Assembly: GCA_949357655.1 (NCBI GenBank)
Contig: CASHTG010000015.1
Coordinates: forward strand, 4,092,001 to 4,156,000
DNA length: 64,000 nt
Direction of reading: 5' to 3'
From: Parascedosporium putredinis
Lineage: Eukaryota > Ascomycota > Sordariomycetes > Microascales > Microascaceae
The translations under genes were made by a program, and so were the position numbers. The first letter of the stretch is position 1, and each line of letters starts with the position of its first letter. Positions 22,676 through 36,110 of the stretch are shown piece by piece. Under the pieces are notes generated by a model. That model did not search any database, had not been told where the DNA came from, and saw only the letters and a program-made list of their open reading frames with translations.

Positions 22676-24325
22676 CACGGGGATCACGAAGCGACACCTC
22701 CCTCGGGCTTGAGGAATAGGGAGTGCGCGGGAACGCAGGACGGATAGGCAGATAGAGCAAATCAAGCTTAGAAGATAAGACCTAGACGTCGCAGCTAGAT
22801 CATGACCCGGAGCTATCTTCGGGATCGCGTTGGCTTTGGCCGGGATGAGGAAGCCCGTGATAGTCGAGTGGGGGACGGCGGTCGTATGCAGTCTTTGTTG
22901 TCGGTGTTGTCGGCTGGTGGCAATTCTCTCGTGCGCCGATGGGGTGACAGGCGGCTTGCGATTGCTTGACAGTCCACAAGGGTGGATCGTGCGCTTAGGG
23001 AGCGATCATGACTGGATCGCCAGAGTCTTTGAGATGCGCGCTCGTACAAGGGAAAGGTCTGTATCCGATTCCCTTGATCTGATCTTCCTGCAGTGCTGAG
23101 CTGGCAACGTAAAAGGGAAGTGGAGAGCAGATGAAAAACCTACACTCCAAAGCACCGAAAGGGAAAAAGAAACAAGGAAGGTGGATGCGGGGGTGGTCGA
23201 GGAGGGAGCGTGAGAGGGGAAAAGAATGGGGGAGCGTGGAACGAACCAGGGTTGGGAGAGGGGTGGAAAGGATGTTCGTCAACGTACGTGGCAATGCTAG
23301 ACGTTTTGACAACAACAGGCCAACGACTGTGTGTTTATTGCGGAGTGAGCCGGGGCCTGACCGAGAATCCTTGGCCCGCGTCGATCGGTATTGCGAGCAG
23401 GGTGATATTACTTGCGGCCCGTGCCAGCTTGTGATGGAGGCTGAAGATCAGGGAGCCGGAAAAACGCACAAGAAGAAGCTAGAGCTGGCGATGGAGCCGT
23501 GATCAAATGCGAATCGCAACGAGATAAAGGGAGGAGCACAGGGAATTGAAGGCTTTGAAGAGAATCAACTGAGATACCTAGATGATATTTCTTTTTTTCC
23601 CACCTATGCATGTCTAATCCTCGACGAGTCTCCCATCGCGGGGTTGAGGAAATCCACATGAAGATGTTGGGGTTGTTTATGCTTGTTCTCGTTAACTAGG
23701 CAACGGATAAGACCTCGTGGGAAAAGTGGGCCATGGGTCGGGACTAGTGTAGAGTGCTGAGGGCGCCATTAGGACTTTGCGCAGTCATAGGACAGTGTAC
23801 TAAGATGAAGTACCCCGGTACTCTCGCCAATCCACGACAATGCCAAAGTGCTAGCGACGAAGGCCGCGAACCCCAATATCAAATGATATTAACTGAATAT
23901 CCACTTGCGCAGACCATCGGTCGCCCGATTTAAAACATCCATTGGGTCTGTCTCCATCCATTGATCCACTCTCCTACAATAACGTCCCCCAAGCCCTCCG
24001 TATAGCTCGGAACCTGCCTGGGATCGAAAGACAATTCCATCGACGGGCTTGCGCTTTTCTGCGACAAGTTATTCTCTGGTCACAGCCTCAAGAAAAACCT
24101 GGAACCCAGCTCCGAGGGATCCTGCCGTGCCGAGTGAACCAAAGATTGGGCCATCCACCCTCGTGGTGCCGTCATAGTCTTATCTTCCCCTTTCCCTTCC
24201 GCCCTCTTGCCTCTCTCTTTTTTTCCCCTCCCTTCTTCTTTTGTTGTTTGGGTAATATTAGCTATGACCTGCTCTCACGCCGTTCCGCTTCCGGGCTTCC
24301 GAACCGCGCCCTTATCCGCCCCTGA
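22676..24325. other. Intergenic region upstream of the kelch gene
   Basis: Promoter region of the kelch gene and 3' flank of the next gene, both on the - strand. The stretch nearest the kelch start is pyrimidine-rich on its sense strand, as in many fungal 5' UTRs. The ORFs here are short and Arg/Ser-rich without family motifs. Confidence 0.55.
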
Positions 24326-25793
24326 TTAGGGTGACATTTCGAGGTGATGATGATAGCTCTGTGGAAGGACCTCGGCGAGGTGGGTTAGCTTATCGCGGTA
24401 CTGCTGCAGCTCCTCCGTCATACGCTTGATTTGGTCATTTGCGTCCCTGGCGAAGGCGGCCTCGTAGGATTTGGCCAGAAGCGTCGTCTTCTTCAAGTGG
24501 GAGACAAAGGCGTTGTGAGCGCGGAGTTGCTCATTCATGTTGTCGCGAAGCTGGTTGTGATCTCGCGCCAACTCTTCTGCCGCCTCCAGCTTCGCCCTGG
24601 CCTTGGCCTCCCAATCCGAGACACGAGGCGGCCACTGCGGCGCAGGCACCGCGACGACGGTCGGTCGCTGTTCGATAATTCTAGTGTAGGAGCAAGATGG
24701 GTGGAACTCCCACCCCGGCACAACGAAAATGGTGCTCTTGCCCGCGTTCTTGAGCCGGTAGTACCGCGTCTGGACGTCGATGGCGACGATGCCGCGGGAC
24801 ACATCCTGACTCTGTTGGGTTTTTTTCCACATGCGCTCTCCGCTTACGCCTCCGGCCTTCCAAATTGCCTCAGTCTCCTGGGCCAAGTCCTCTTCCTTGT
24901 CCATTCTCTGGTGTAGGAGGTCAAAGATATCGTCGCCCGCGTTGGCAAGCACCCAACGATCCTGGGGGAATCCAATGTCCCTCCCCGTGGTCTTGGAAGG
25001 GCCCGTCTTACCGACCACCTGCAGTGGCACGGCGGCGTCCCCGGCAAGCAGGTCGAGGGATTGCGCGTAGTTTATTTCGAGCTCGTGCATACGGCCCACG
25101 AGATGCTGGGTAAACAAGAGCCATTGACCGACAAGGGAGTTGCGGGCCGCCTTCATCTCCTCGGCCTCGTCGCTCTCGCCGGACGGGAGAATGGACATGA
25201 AGCCGCCCGTGGCGCCGTATTCGTTATCCAGGATCTCGAGGCAGTCGTTTGCATGCATCAAGAGGTTGTGGTGCGTCTGGTAAGGCCGCACCTTAGACGG
25301 ACGCTCGCTCGGGTCCCGCGGCTTGTAACTCTCGAACGGGCAATGGAACTCGGGCCCGGCCACGTCCGAATACCGCTTCACGTGGTTCATGAGCGAAGAA
25401 AGGGGGATCTGGTGATTCTCATCTGTGTTCTCGTACAGCTTGTTGAGATTGCTGAGCCAGTCAAAGGCCTCGCCCGGGACGAAACCCCTTCCCCTTGTTC
25501 GCTGCCCTGCGCGTTGATCTCGCCCCCGCTGGTGCTAATGCAGTGCGCCCGGATCAGGATCGCGAGGGCCTGCGCGTGCCGCTTAAGGGCGAGCATGGTC
25601 GGCGGCCTGCCACCCGGATGGCAGAAGTAGTCGCAATTGAGGTGCGATAGTATCTTGATGAGGTCCGGATGGTTATTTTGCAGGTGCCCGGAGTAATACG
25701 GCCTAGCGTAGTCGGTAGCGGGGATGTAACCGGGCATATTAGCGAACTTGTCATCCCCGTCCAAGGGTATGGAGCTGCCAAGGGTGAGGTCAT
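24326..25793 (-). CDS. Conserved filamentous-fungal protein of unknown function with C-terminal coiled coil, two frame breaks
   Basis: About 489 aa after adding two bases. I recall similar proteins in Sordariomycetes but know no function. The N-terminus (NMPGYIPATDYARPYYSGH) leads to a helical core with strong motifs: LLMHANDCLEILDNEYGATG, SLVGQWLLFTQHLVGRMHEL, FPQDRWVLANAGDDIFDLL, GVSGERMWKK and TRYYRLKNAGKSTIFVVPGW. The last 110 residues are charged, with heptad-like spacing (KLEAAEELARDHNQLRD), suggesting a coiled coil. No signal peptide or membrane helix is seen. The start ATG at 25793 is in another frame from the body; one missing base in a C3 run (about 25782-25784) joins them. The second break, at 25482-25488, joins the N-terminal part to the body. 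Length becomes a multiple of three only with both corrections. The next gene upstream is divergent, 5 kb away. Confidence 0.75.
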
Positions 25794-28700
25794 CTTGTCG
25801 TCTCCTCGTGCGCGTTTAGGATACCTGCGTGTCGACAATCCTAGTGTTAGAGCTGGTCACTTTTTGACGCCGTCTTTGCGCTCCGCCAAACCCGCGCTCT
25901 GCTTCCTAAACGAGTGATACTAGATGAGATTACAAGAACTGGCTTAGAGAATATCTTTCAAGAGGCGCAACAAATGGACAAAGCTTCAGGTTTGGGTAAT
26001 TTAAGATCAAGGAGAGGATCCAAGGAAAAGATAGGCCATCTTAATATCTCGCTCGTTCTTAAGCGAAGCTATTTTGGTAGAGATGGCTCTGGAATGCTCC
26101 TCGTCGTAGCTCTCATTCCAGACCAGACTTACACGATGACCCAGTACACCACTTCACACACCTCAAGAATCTACTGTCGGCGAATGGGCTGTCTACTTCC
26201 CCTTCGCTTTCCAAGCTTCCGCGTTCCTCTGTTATCCCGTCATGGAGAAGCCACCTCGACCAAGAGCCGGAAAGGGATCGTTATCGCCGCTGAATGTTTT
26301 GACATTACTCCTCTCACACATCTTTTGTTACTCTTGGTTCTTTTTAGCTTCCCTTTCTCAGGAGAGGGAGAAAGGCCCCAAGCTTGAGGAAACCTCCTAC
26401 AAGAAATCAAGCATCGATCCTGGTCCTGGCCAGACTGGCCCTTTCCGGCTGTGGCTTCATTCTCTGATTTCTCAGTAAAGGTTAATCCATATTATTTAGA
26501 TCTCAAGGATATAGAGTGCCACAAGCATATCCTGTTCACCAAAGCAAATGCGAGTGTAAAGGCGCAAACAAGGAGGAGGCAACTTTCTCATCGCCAGAAC
26601 CCGCATGATACCCAGAGTTGCGCGTTCCCAGCCCACCCGCAAAAACTCTGACTCTAGATCGCACATGCTCGACAGGCAATACCGCATTATCCTAGACTCA
26701 CAGCCTTCCTTTGAAAAAGTTTTTTCTTTCCCCTTCTCCTAATTATTTTACTATTACTCTTACTCATATCGGGCGGCGTACACAGAATAGCTATCGCGTC
26801 CTTGGTGGTTGCGTGGCGGGTTGCACACTGACGACGTCTTGGTTACAAAATTTCAACTGGTGCCACTTTGTGGGTCTGCTAGTGGTGTCTTTTTCCCGAG
26901 CCCCGCTCAGACAAGAGAGAACGGCAAGGTCATTATTATGAAGTGAAGCGATGAATCTAGTCAAGTCTGGATAGACTTTTCTCTTCTCAGCATTCCCAGT
27001 GCTGCTTGGCTACAGGGCAGTGGGACCATGATGGTGGCAGGTGCACAGCCCCTCCACGTCCTCACAGAAGCTGTGGACCCAGCGTGAACAGTCTAACCGG
27101 ACTGGGACGCTGCACCTCAAGGCCTACGCTGGACAGGGACTGATGAGCAAGGCTTGAATGGTTCCTCGGAGAGGGGACAAGAGCGTGGCGTCCACCACAT
27201 GATACGGCCTGAGACGTCGTTTGCGAGGAATGGGTCTCATTTCCGCCAGTGTCTTGAACGCGTTTGATACCCTATTATTGTTGTTCCTAGCAACGAGACA
27301 TGGCGCGCGCAAATTTTTTGCGAGTCTGATCGCGTGCATCTGCGTTCCCTGGTTCATTTCTCACAACAAGAGAGCAGACGAGCGGTTTTGGTGGCACACT
27401 CACTGCCCTCGACCGCCCTCGAGGGCGTGATGGCGAATGGCCTCGATTCTGCAAGATGATGCCTTGCAAACACCTACTGGTGGCGACAGACCACAGCCAA
27501 ACTTCTGGATCGAGGCTCAAAACCAATGTGGGCTGCGGGGACAGGTTGAGCTATGTGGTGTGGGCCGAGAGGAAGGGATTCCCTGGCCGGTTCTGATCGC
27601 TGGTCCGATCAAGGACCCGCCGTGACATCCCATCGAGGGGTTTGCCGGGTAGGTGTGGCCAGAGTTACATTCTAGGGGAAAAAAAGAACGACTGAAAAAA
27701 AAAAAAATCAAACAAGTCTGTGATTACCATACCAGCTGAAAGGTGCATTGGCCCTCCCTTGTCAAGAGGAACGGGGGTGGATATCCAATATTCATACAAC
27801 CACTAGGATCGAGGGTTGGCCAATAAAACATCGGAGGCAACAATTAAACACATTGACCCCATCAATCTCAGCAAGGAAACCAGGGAGGAGGCTCTTGCCA
27901 ATTGAGTAGGTCCACACCCATACGAAAATTTGCGAGAGGGTTTCAAGATATTTCATCGCCGTTGTCCTAAACGTGAGCTTTCCGTTGTATGAGCGGGCTA
28001 GGTGAGAATATATGCACGGCAAGCGAGCGTTGAAAGAGGGTGAGGAGTATTCATGTTATCACCGACGGACGCATTGTGGTTGCTATTGAGGATCCCGCCT
28101 TCTGTCGTCATCGAACTCTGAGATGAAAAGGTTCTTATATTGTAGGGTAACGATGAAATGGCAAGAGGGGGGATGAACAGGTTCTATAGGAAATCGCTGA
28201 AGAGAAGGACTTCGCGGCAAATTATCACTTGGAAAAGCTTTGAGTCAGAAAAGTGGCCCAGAGGCGTGCCTTTTTTTCCCCTTCTTTTTCTTCCTATCGT
28301 TCTTCTTCTTCTTTCCTAGTTTTGTATCATCGATACGTGATTGTTAGCGGGCGATAACGGCATCAAAAGGTATCGGTGGGCCTTCTTGAGCTATCGTTGT
28401 AATGGATCTGTCAAGGGATTTGAGCCCATCTCGAGTTTGCTACAACTGACAGTGCCGGTCAGGCCTCATGGAATTGGTCGAAGGTGGCTACGTCACGTCT
28501 TAGGCGATCCTTTCTGGACAGCTCCGGCCAACCGAAAAGGGACTAGCTACGGTGGAGATCAGTGCCAAAACCCGAGATGAGCTGCAGACGCTAAAGAAGA
28601 ACATATTATTATGGATCCCCTCATTCTTGCTCTCAACTCTTGATGGGATGGTACATGTTCGCTGTTCCACTGCCTGCGAGCATGGTGTCGCAGTTCGGGG

Positions 28701-30928
28701 ACCATTGTGGTAGGGAGATCTAGGATAGGCCTGGGCCGCACCACGAAAATATCCCATTGTAGTAATACTTGGACTTCTCTATAATCGGTGCAATTTCAAC
28801 GGAGGAGTGGCTTTCTCGTTGGCGCGCGCATGCTTGACCTGGAGAGCCTGATCAAACCAAAAAGGCGAAACATCGCGACCAATCTTTGGGTTGGGCTTTT
28901 GAGACGTCATGTGACGACTTAATGTACTCCGTCACGGGCTTGAAAAAGAATTTCTGGCAGTATTATTGAATGCTTGGACGAGGATTGCTTGGCCGGGTGC
29001 CAGCCTCTGGATTTTGCCTGAGACCCTTCGATATGCGTTCCAGCTTGTCGCGTCACCCAATTGAGGCTGATGGGAGGGAGCCCATCAACTCAATTTGTGA
29101 TGCCTTGGCCAACACGCGATTCGACGCAGCTGCCCTAAGACATGGCCTCCTCAGAGTTTCTTTGTTAAAGTAGTGGGTTTTAACGCGGCTAATGTGGGTG
29201 CGAGGGGAGGTGTCTCGAGGTTTCTTGAAGAGAGTTTTCCCTGGGTGGTGACGGGGTTGGGAGGGTGCGGTATTGGTTTCAATAATATTAATAGGGTTCT
29301 GAATGCATTGAAGGTAATGTGGCGCGTGCATGGCTGCTTGGAAAACAAAATAAAAATTCAATACGTCATTCTTCCTGGTTCTATTGGGATGAAGTCGACA
29401 ACCTCGTCAATGTTACAGTCGCATGTGACTGTTGGAGTGACCCTTGCCGCGGGCGGGAGGAGTGCGATGAAAATGAGCTTGAGAAAGTGTGAGAAGGAGC
29501 CGTGTCCAAGATGTGGCCATTCCAACGTTGACAAGTCGAAGACCTTGGGAAAAGAAGCGATAGTAAATTAAATTTAATCCGTAAGTAGTAAGTGTCACAC
29601 AAGATTAAAGGAAACATTTCTTTTTATCAAAAGGGGAGGGAAGGTAAGGAGAAAAAGAAAGCAACCCAAGGAAAGAGCAGCGGAAACGAGGAAACCCGGA
29701 CGAGGGCGGGCGAGGAGGGCGATAGCGCTGCATCAAGGGTAATAAAAGATGAGACTCTCACAATGCATGCATGTCCTACATCCTAATCAATGGATCAATA
29801 CCGACGTATAGCTTTCCATTTCTCTCCTTCCCTCTTCCCTCCCCCGCCCTTTTCTCGCGGTGACCGTCCCCTCGCCCCCTCTCCATCTCGTACTTGTCAC
29901 GGTAGGTTCCGAATCTGTGATAGGGACTTGATCCACCTTGTTAAGTTCAATCCAGCCCAGTTCAGTTCACGGAGTGGCGCCCAATTTTTGGGCTGTAGAG
30001 GAGGGGCGACGGGCTTCGTCCGTGATCAAATTGACCTAGTTTAATAAACTTCGGTTGGCTCCTTGGCTCAGCCGTCCCTGTCAATGAAGACACATAACTT
30101 TGCAGACTCCATTCGCAGTGACGTTTAGCTTTCGGAGCAACGGTCGGGGCCCAAACGGCCCAACACGGAACCTCTGCAAGTAGGATCGACAACGGTTCAT
30201 TGTGCCTGCCGCCACTCCAGCTCGGTTGGGAATAGACAGGGCCAGGGCGCGTCTACCTTTCCCCCAGATCCCTGCTCGTACATGGTGGAGAGTCGCTAGG
30301 TGCTTTTCAGGTTGGCCAACACTTGGGCAATTGCGACGATTGATGTCACTTCTGATCTCCTCCTTGTTATCAACCTAGTACTTGTGGTACTTGTAATACA
30401 GTGTCACTTTTTTGTCCCAGTTCCAGGCGTCGCTCAACTCTGGGGTATTTTCACACAAGTATTTGATCAAAGCAAGCCCCCAGGGACCCCTTGTCCCACC
30501 TCACCTATGAACTCCTTCCCCTTCAGCTTGAGTCTCCCCCTTTCCCGTTTGAATAATAATAATAATCCCAGCGGGTCCTTCTGGTGTATCTGACGGACGA
30601 TAGCCGAAATCTAATATCTCCTCGTTTTATGTATTACACCCCACCAGCTCCCCTTCTGCCTCGTTCTCGCCCGAGGTGCTCTTTCTCCCTTGATTTCCCT
30701 CGATTCTATCCGTCTCGAGCAGATCGCCAAGAGCCTTTAGCCAATACCGAGTATCTGGCGCAGGATACCTCCGCCAGATTATCTGTCCCTCCATCCACGC
30801 CTTTCTCAACACGGGCAGCCTATCTCTAACTTGAGAGCATTCGATCGTCGGCCATCTTGTCGGGGCCGTTGAGGCTTTGAAATTATCACCAGCTCACTCT
30901 CGCGCTCGCTCCTTCGCAACCGACCAAG
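25794..30928. other. 5.1 kb divergent intergenic region
   Basis: Promoter space between the unknown gene (-) and the CSC1-like gene (+). It contains T-rich and A-rich runs (26710-26760, 27698-27710 and 28268-28310), an (AAT)n stretch at 30549-30562 and pyrimidine-rich DNA close to the CSC1 start. Open frames are short and lack recognisable motifs. Nothing else was seen. Confidence 0.55.
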
Positions 30929-33855
30929 ATGAGTGATTCAGATGGCACGGCCGAGCCCGCCTCCTTGCAGGGTAAGTTTGAAAAACGATGGTGGTGTCCA
31001 ACCCATATCGCGACGAGTCCATGGGATATGACCATGGCGGAGGTCCTATCCACAAAGTCGCAAGTGAACAGGTATCGGATTCTAACGATCAATGACAATA
31101 GGCATGGTAACGACCTTTGTCACTGGTGGTGCTATCGCCCTTGTGATGGTCGTCATCTTCCTCCTTATTCGCAGGAGTTCCAGGAGATATTATGCCCCGA
31201 GAACTTATCTCGGGACCATTCCTGAAAAGTACGTTACGCCTTCTCTTCTCCGCCACCGACCGTTTTCCCCTTGCTGCGCATCTCCTAACGCACACAATCT
31301 TTAGTGAGAGGACGCCATCTTTGCCCGATGGCATTTTCAACTGGATAGGGTCGTTTTGGAAAATACCCGATTCCCACGCTCTCAAGACTCAATCTCTAGA
31401 TGGCTACCTGTTTCTTCGCTTCCTGCGCATCTGCACAACCGTTTGCTTTGTTGGTCTCTGCATGACTTGGCCAACTCTCTTCCCTATTAATGCTACCGGC
31501 GGTGGTAACTCCAAGCAGCTCGATATCCTGTCCATCAGCAACATCAACACCGAAAATGCCGCGAACCGCAACCGTTTATTCGGCCATGTTTTGGTTGCGT
31601 GGATCTTCTACGGCTTTGTGCTCTATCTCATCATGCGTGAATGCATCTTCTACATCAACCTCCGTCAGGCGTTCCTCCTCACGCCGCAGTACGCCCGCCG
31701 CATCTCCTCACGCACCGTCCTCTTTACTTCAGTTCCCAAAACCTACCTCAACGTCGATAGGATCCGCCTCATGTTCAGGGACTCTGCCAAGCACATTTGG
31801 ATCACCGGCGATACGGAAGAGCTCGATAAGCTCGTCGAGGAGCGAACCAAGGTCGCAATGAAGCTCGAAACGGCCGAGGTGAAGCTTCTCAAGCTTGCCA
31901 ACGGCAACCGCGTCAAGGCAAACGAGGGTCCTTCGAAACTCACCAAGTCGTCCCAACCGGCCCAGCCACCGCCCCAGGAGCTGGAGAGCGCCGATGCCGT
32001 TGCGCGTTGGGTTCCCAAGAACAAACGTCCGACGCACAGGCTTGGCTTCCTCGGTCTAGTTGGCAAAAAGGTCGACACCATTGAATGGGCCAGGGAGAAG
32101 CTGGCTACGCTCCACCCTGAAGTTGAGACCGCACAAGCCAAATATCTTGCCGGGGATGTCAAGCCGGTACCCGCCGTCTTCGTTGAGTTCCATACCCAGT
32201 CTGATGCGCAGTACGCCGTCCAGTCCCTTGCCCATCACAGCGCGCTCCAAATGAGCCCTAGGTTTATTGGTGTACGGCCCCAGGAAGTGATCTGGAAAAA
32301 CCTCAAGGTTTCCTGGTGGCAATTGATTGCCCGCCGTTACGTTGTGCTCGCCTTCCTCACCGCTATGATCATTTTCTGGGCCATTCCGGTTGCCTTTGTC
32401 GCCTCCATTTCCCAAGTGGATAGCTTGCGCGCCAAATGGGAATGGCTGTCCTTCCTTGACAAGGTTCCTCAAGTCGTCATGGGCTTCATTACTGGACTTT
32501 TGCCCTCCGTGCTCCTCTCCATCCTAATGTCGCTTGTCCCTGTGATTATCAGGCTCTGTGCCAGATTCGCCGGCGAGCCCACTGAGGCTCGCGTCGAGCT
32601 CTTCACCCAGGCCATCTACTTTGCTTTCCAAGTAATTCAGGTCTTCCTCGTCACCACCGTCTCCGGCTCCGTCTTCAGCATTCTTGCGGAGATCGCGAAG
32701 AATCCCGGCCACATCTTCCAAACTCTTTCCGATGCCATTCCCCGAGCCTCAAACATTTACATCAGCTTCTTCATCGTCCAGGGTATCACCATTGCCTCTG
32801 GAGTTCTCACTCAAGTTACGGGCTTCATCATCTTCCGCCTGACGTATAAATTCTTGACCAAGACTCCTCGATCCATGTACACAAAGTGGACGTCTCTGTC
32901 TGCCATCTCTTGGGGCTCCGTCCTACCCATTTACACGAATATCGCCGTCATTAGTAAGTCCCCCCCGATAGAAGAAGTCGTTGCACAGCGACAAAGATAA
33001 GGGAGGAGAACCAAGACGTCCCTCGGCTATTCCATTACCCAACCAAGCACTAACCGTCGTTGCCGCTCTATAGGCATCACTTACTCGGTCATCGCGCCTC
33101 TCATGCTCTTCTGGTCTTCCATCGGAATGGCCCTCTTTTACCTGGCTTACCGGTACAATATTCTCTTCGTTACCGACACCGGCATTGACACTAGGGGCCT
33201 CATTTACCCGCGTGCCATGAAGCAGTTGCTCGTCGGTGTCTACCTTGCTGAAATTTGCATGATTGGCATGTGTGCTGTATCTCGGGCGTTCTGGCCGATG
33301 ATTCTAATGATCGTCTTCCTCATCTTCACTGTGTTGTTCCACATCACTTTCCAGAACGCGCTTGATCCACTTCTTTACAACCTCCCGCGCAGTCTCGAGG
33401 TTGAGGAGGAGAGACTCATGGAATTGGGAGAACCCGCTGCCGCCAACGAAGCTGTTCTAGACGGCTCGACTGGTGCCGCGCCCGAGAGTGAGAAGGCAAA
33501 GACGGGGTCATCTGCTGTGCCCAAGGGCAACTTCTTCTCCAAGTTCCTCAAGCCTTGGAAATACTCCACATACATGCACATGCGCGAACTTGTGCCCCGA
33601 TACCAGTACGATCCCCGCGAGCTTCTCGAAGAGGCGACGGAAAATAACACGTACAACCCGCCCTCTGTCAATGACACCATACCTTTACTCTGGATCCCTC
33701 AGGATGAAGCTGGCCTGTCGAAGCATGAGATTGCTGCTACTGAGGGCATCATTCCCATGACGGATGAGGGATGCACCCTAGACGATAAGAACAAGTTGAT
33801 CTGGGATGAGTCTGCTGGCCGACCCCCGATCTGGGAGGAAAAGCCCATCTACTAA
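30929..33855 (+). CDS. CSC1/OSCA-like (RSN1/Phm7, DUF221) cation channel
   Basis: Four exons: 30929..30971, 31102..31228, 31305..32953 and 33074..33855, 866 aa, no frame break. It is a member of the CSC1/OSCA/TMEM63 family: membrane proteins with about 11 helices that act as osmotically or mechanically gated calcium-permeable channels. Order: first helix (AIALVMVVIFLLI), two more N-terminal helices (FLRFLRICTTVCFVGLCM; VLVAWIFYGFVLYLIM), a large cytosolic loop with the family block TVLFTSVPKTYLNVDRIR and a second lobe (VPAVFVEFHTQSDAQYAVQS), then the 7TM core from WWQLIARRYVVLAFLTAM to FLIFTVLFHITFQNALDPLL. The C-terminal tail is polar and acidic. Introns of 130, 76 and 120 nt have GT...AG ends; intron 2 has CCTAAC near its 3' end. 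The ATG at 30929 follows CAAG and is the first in frame. Confidence 0.92.
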
Positions 33856-34888
33856 GTTCTCACATCCGATGAAGATTCTTGATCCTGAGGCTTTCCTGAC
33901 CTTGCCATCCTACCTATTCTGCATATATTGGTTGTTATCCTCCAACAGAGGAATTTGTGTTGGGGTGGCTCCCCCAAACCCCGTCTACGGGGTCTAATAT
34001 GTTTGAGCTATATTGTTGGCTATGATACCCGCAACAACGACGTGACTTATAGCGGGGAATCGTGGATGCACTCTAATTACTTCGCTCCCCTAGTATGAAC
34101 TACGGAAATATGAGAATGCCATGCCGGTTAGACATTGCGATGTGTCTGCTAAGAAGCTTTGGATTTGTTGTTTCTTTATATTTTGGATATAGCTGAGGGG
34201 GATGCTTAGTTCAGTTCATTCTTTAAATATCCGTTCAAATCCAAGTCTCACTTGTTGTTTAAAATCTTAGCCTCACCATCCCAGCGAAATTCACTTATGA
34301 AGTGCCGGAAAATGCCGAAAGGGCACCCTCACTCATTCAAGGCTTGAACTCTCCCGCGTTTATGAATATTAGTCTCAGCAAAAAGACCCTTGCGAGCGTC
34401 CCTCGATTTTATCCTCCAACTATGTACACGAGGCTTCCGAGGGACTTGCACTTGCAGACTCCTGGTAGAATCGTGATACATACACGATTGATCCTGACCG
34501 GGAATGCAAGGATTGGCTTGTGGGCTGTTCGTTGTTCCTACATGTACCCTTCTGACCTATTCCGGGTCATCGGCCACGCTTGCCCCGCTCGCTCCGCTCC
34601 GGGGAAAGCAGCACTCGGAACAACCCGAGAAGTCCATCCATTCAGAAGAACCCAAGAGGTCATTAGTCAGTGCGTCAGTCTAAATGGCGATGACACCCAA
34701 TCCTCGCACCATAGGTGCTATTTCCAAACTTCATTGTCCTACCTTTTCAAGTGAAGAGTCGCGGGCAGTGCAACTCTACATATGGATCATCTATCCTTTG
34801 GCAAACACCCTTATTTTCCGTTGGTCCATTCTTTCACTTCTTCCCTCCTCCTTTGCACCCTTGTCCCTGTCGCGGTCAATCCGTTGAG
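33856..34888. other. Intergenic region between CSC1-like and radical SAM genes
   Basis: Tandem spacer (both genes on +) with the CSC1 3' flank and the radical SAM promoter. The last 100 bases before the ATG are pyrimidine-rich. The open frame at 34302-34754 shows no motif and is treated as chance. Confidence 0.55.
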
Positions 34889-36110
34889 ATGGCCGCCTTC
34901 TCGCGACCACTGATGACGGGCCTGCGTACCGCTACTCAAGCTGGCTTCGCAGGTTTCGTTTCGCGGCGGCGACACCTCCACCTAGCGCCACCATTCCTAC
35001 TCGACGACTACATGCCCCGATATGCGATGCTTCCTTCCGTAGAAGCGGCGAAGAAAAGGTCGCGGGCCTATGCCCATCTGAGGAATTGCAACCTCTGTCC
35101 GCGCAAATGTGGTGTGAATCGGTATGAAAAGACAGGCGTGTGCTTGATAGGCGAAAACGTGAAGGTCAGTGTGATTGCACCGCATTTTGGAGAAGGTAGG
35201 GGAATAAAGCCAAACCCCTTTTCTTTTTAATAAAAAAGGCGTGTAGGGAGAAGTGATCTGACCTTTTTTGCTTCGACCTTGCCCTTGCTTCTTTTGTAGA
35301 ACCGTGTATCCAAGGTCACAATGGAAGTGGCGCCGTGTTCTTCTCTGGATGCAATTTGCGCTGCGTCTTTTGCCAAAACCACGACATCGCCCATCAACGC
35401 AATGGCATGGACCTGACCCCCGAAGAGCTCGGCGAATGGTACATGAAACTTCAAGAAGTGGGGAACGTGCACAACATCAATCTCGTCACGCCCGAGCATG
35501 TGGTTCCCCAAGTGGTTTTGAGCATCCTGCACGCAGCACAATTGGGCCTGCGCGTCCCTATTGTCTACAATACGTCCAGTTTTGACTCGCTCGAGTCGCT
35601 AGAGCTCCTGGAAGGCTTAGTAGACATCTACTTGGCGGACTTCAAGGTGTGGGAGCCAAGCACCTCCAAGAGGCTGCTCAAGGCAGACGATTACGCCGCT
35701 GCTGCAAGGGAGAGCATCCGGGCCATGCACAAACAGGTCGGCGACTTGTGCTTTACCCAGGACGGCCTAGCGAAAAGGGAGTGCTCGTTCGGCACCTCGT
35801 CATGCCGGAAAACGAACGAGAGGCGGAGAGCATAATGCAATTCCTCGCTGCCGAGGTCTCTAGGGATGTGTTTGTCAACATTATGGAACAGTACCGCCCC
35901 GACGCCCACGTTGGCAAGGCCTCGCGTACCAGGAAAGGACCCGGCGCCGGAGAGTCCGGTGATTTAGGGGCTGCGCAGGGTTCTGCGCGATACGCCGAGA
36001 TCAACCGCGCGGTAACGAAGGCCGAGGTCTCATACGTGCGCGAGGCCGCCGAGAAAGCTGGGCTTTGGCGTTTTTGCGATCCGCCAGGGCACGATGGCTT
36101 CAACATCTAG
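34889..36110 (+). CDS. Radical SAM protein, PflX/pyruvate formate-lyase-activase-like (COG1313), one frame break
   Basis: Two exons: 34889..35195 and 35300..36110, 372 aa after one added base. The N-terminus (MAAFSRPLMTGLRTATQ, RRRHLHLAP) is basic and lacks acidic residues, suggesting a mitochondrial presequence. Then comes the PflX-type Cys block (CNLCPRKCGVNR, GVCLIGE), followed by the radical SAM motif SGCNLRCVFC with Cys120, Cys124 and Cys127 binding the 4Fe-4S cluster, and conserved NLVTPEHVVP, YNTSSFDS and DIYLADFKVW. Radical SAM enzymes generate a 5'-deoxyadenosyl radical; the target of fungal PflX-like proteins is unknown. The intron (104 nt) ends in TTTTGTAG. The frame changes at 35773-35779 (A4G3), and the rest (VLVRHLVMPENEREAESIMQ) then matches the family to the stop. 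A bacterial origin of the family is plausible but cannot be tested here. Confidence 0.88.

Noticed and set aside
34302..34754. 150-codon open frame between the CSC1-like and radical SAM genes
   Set aside because: No motif, and it lies in a promoter/3' flank spacer.
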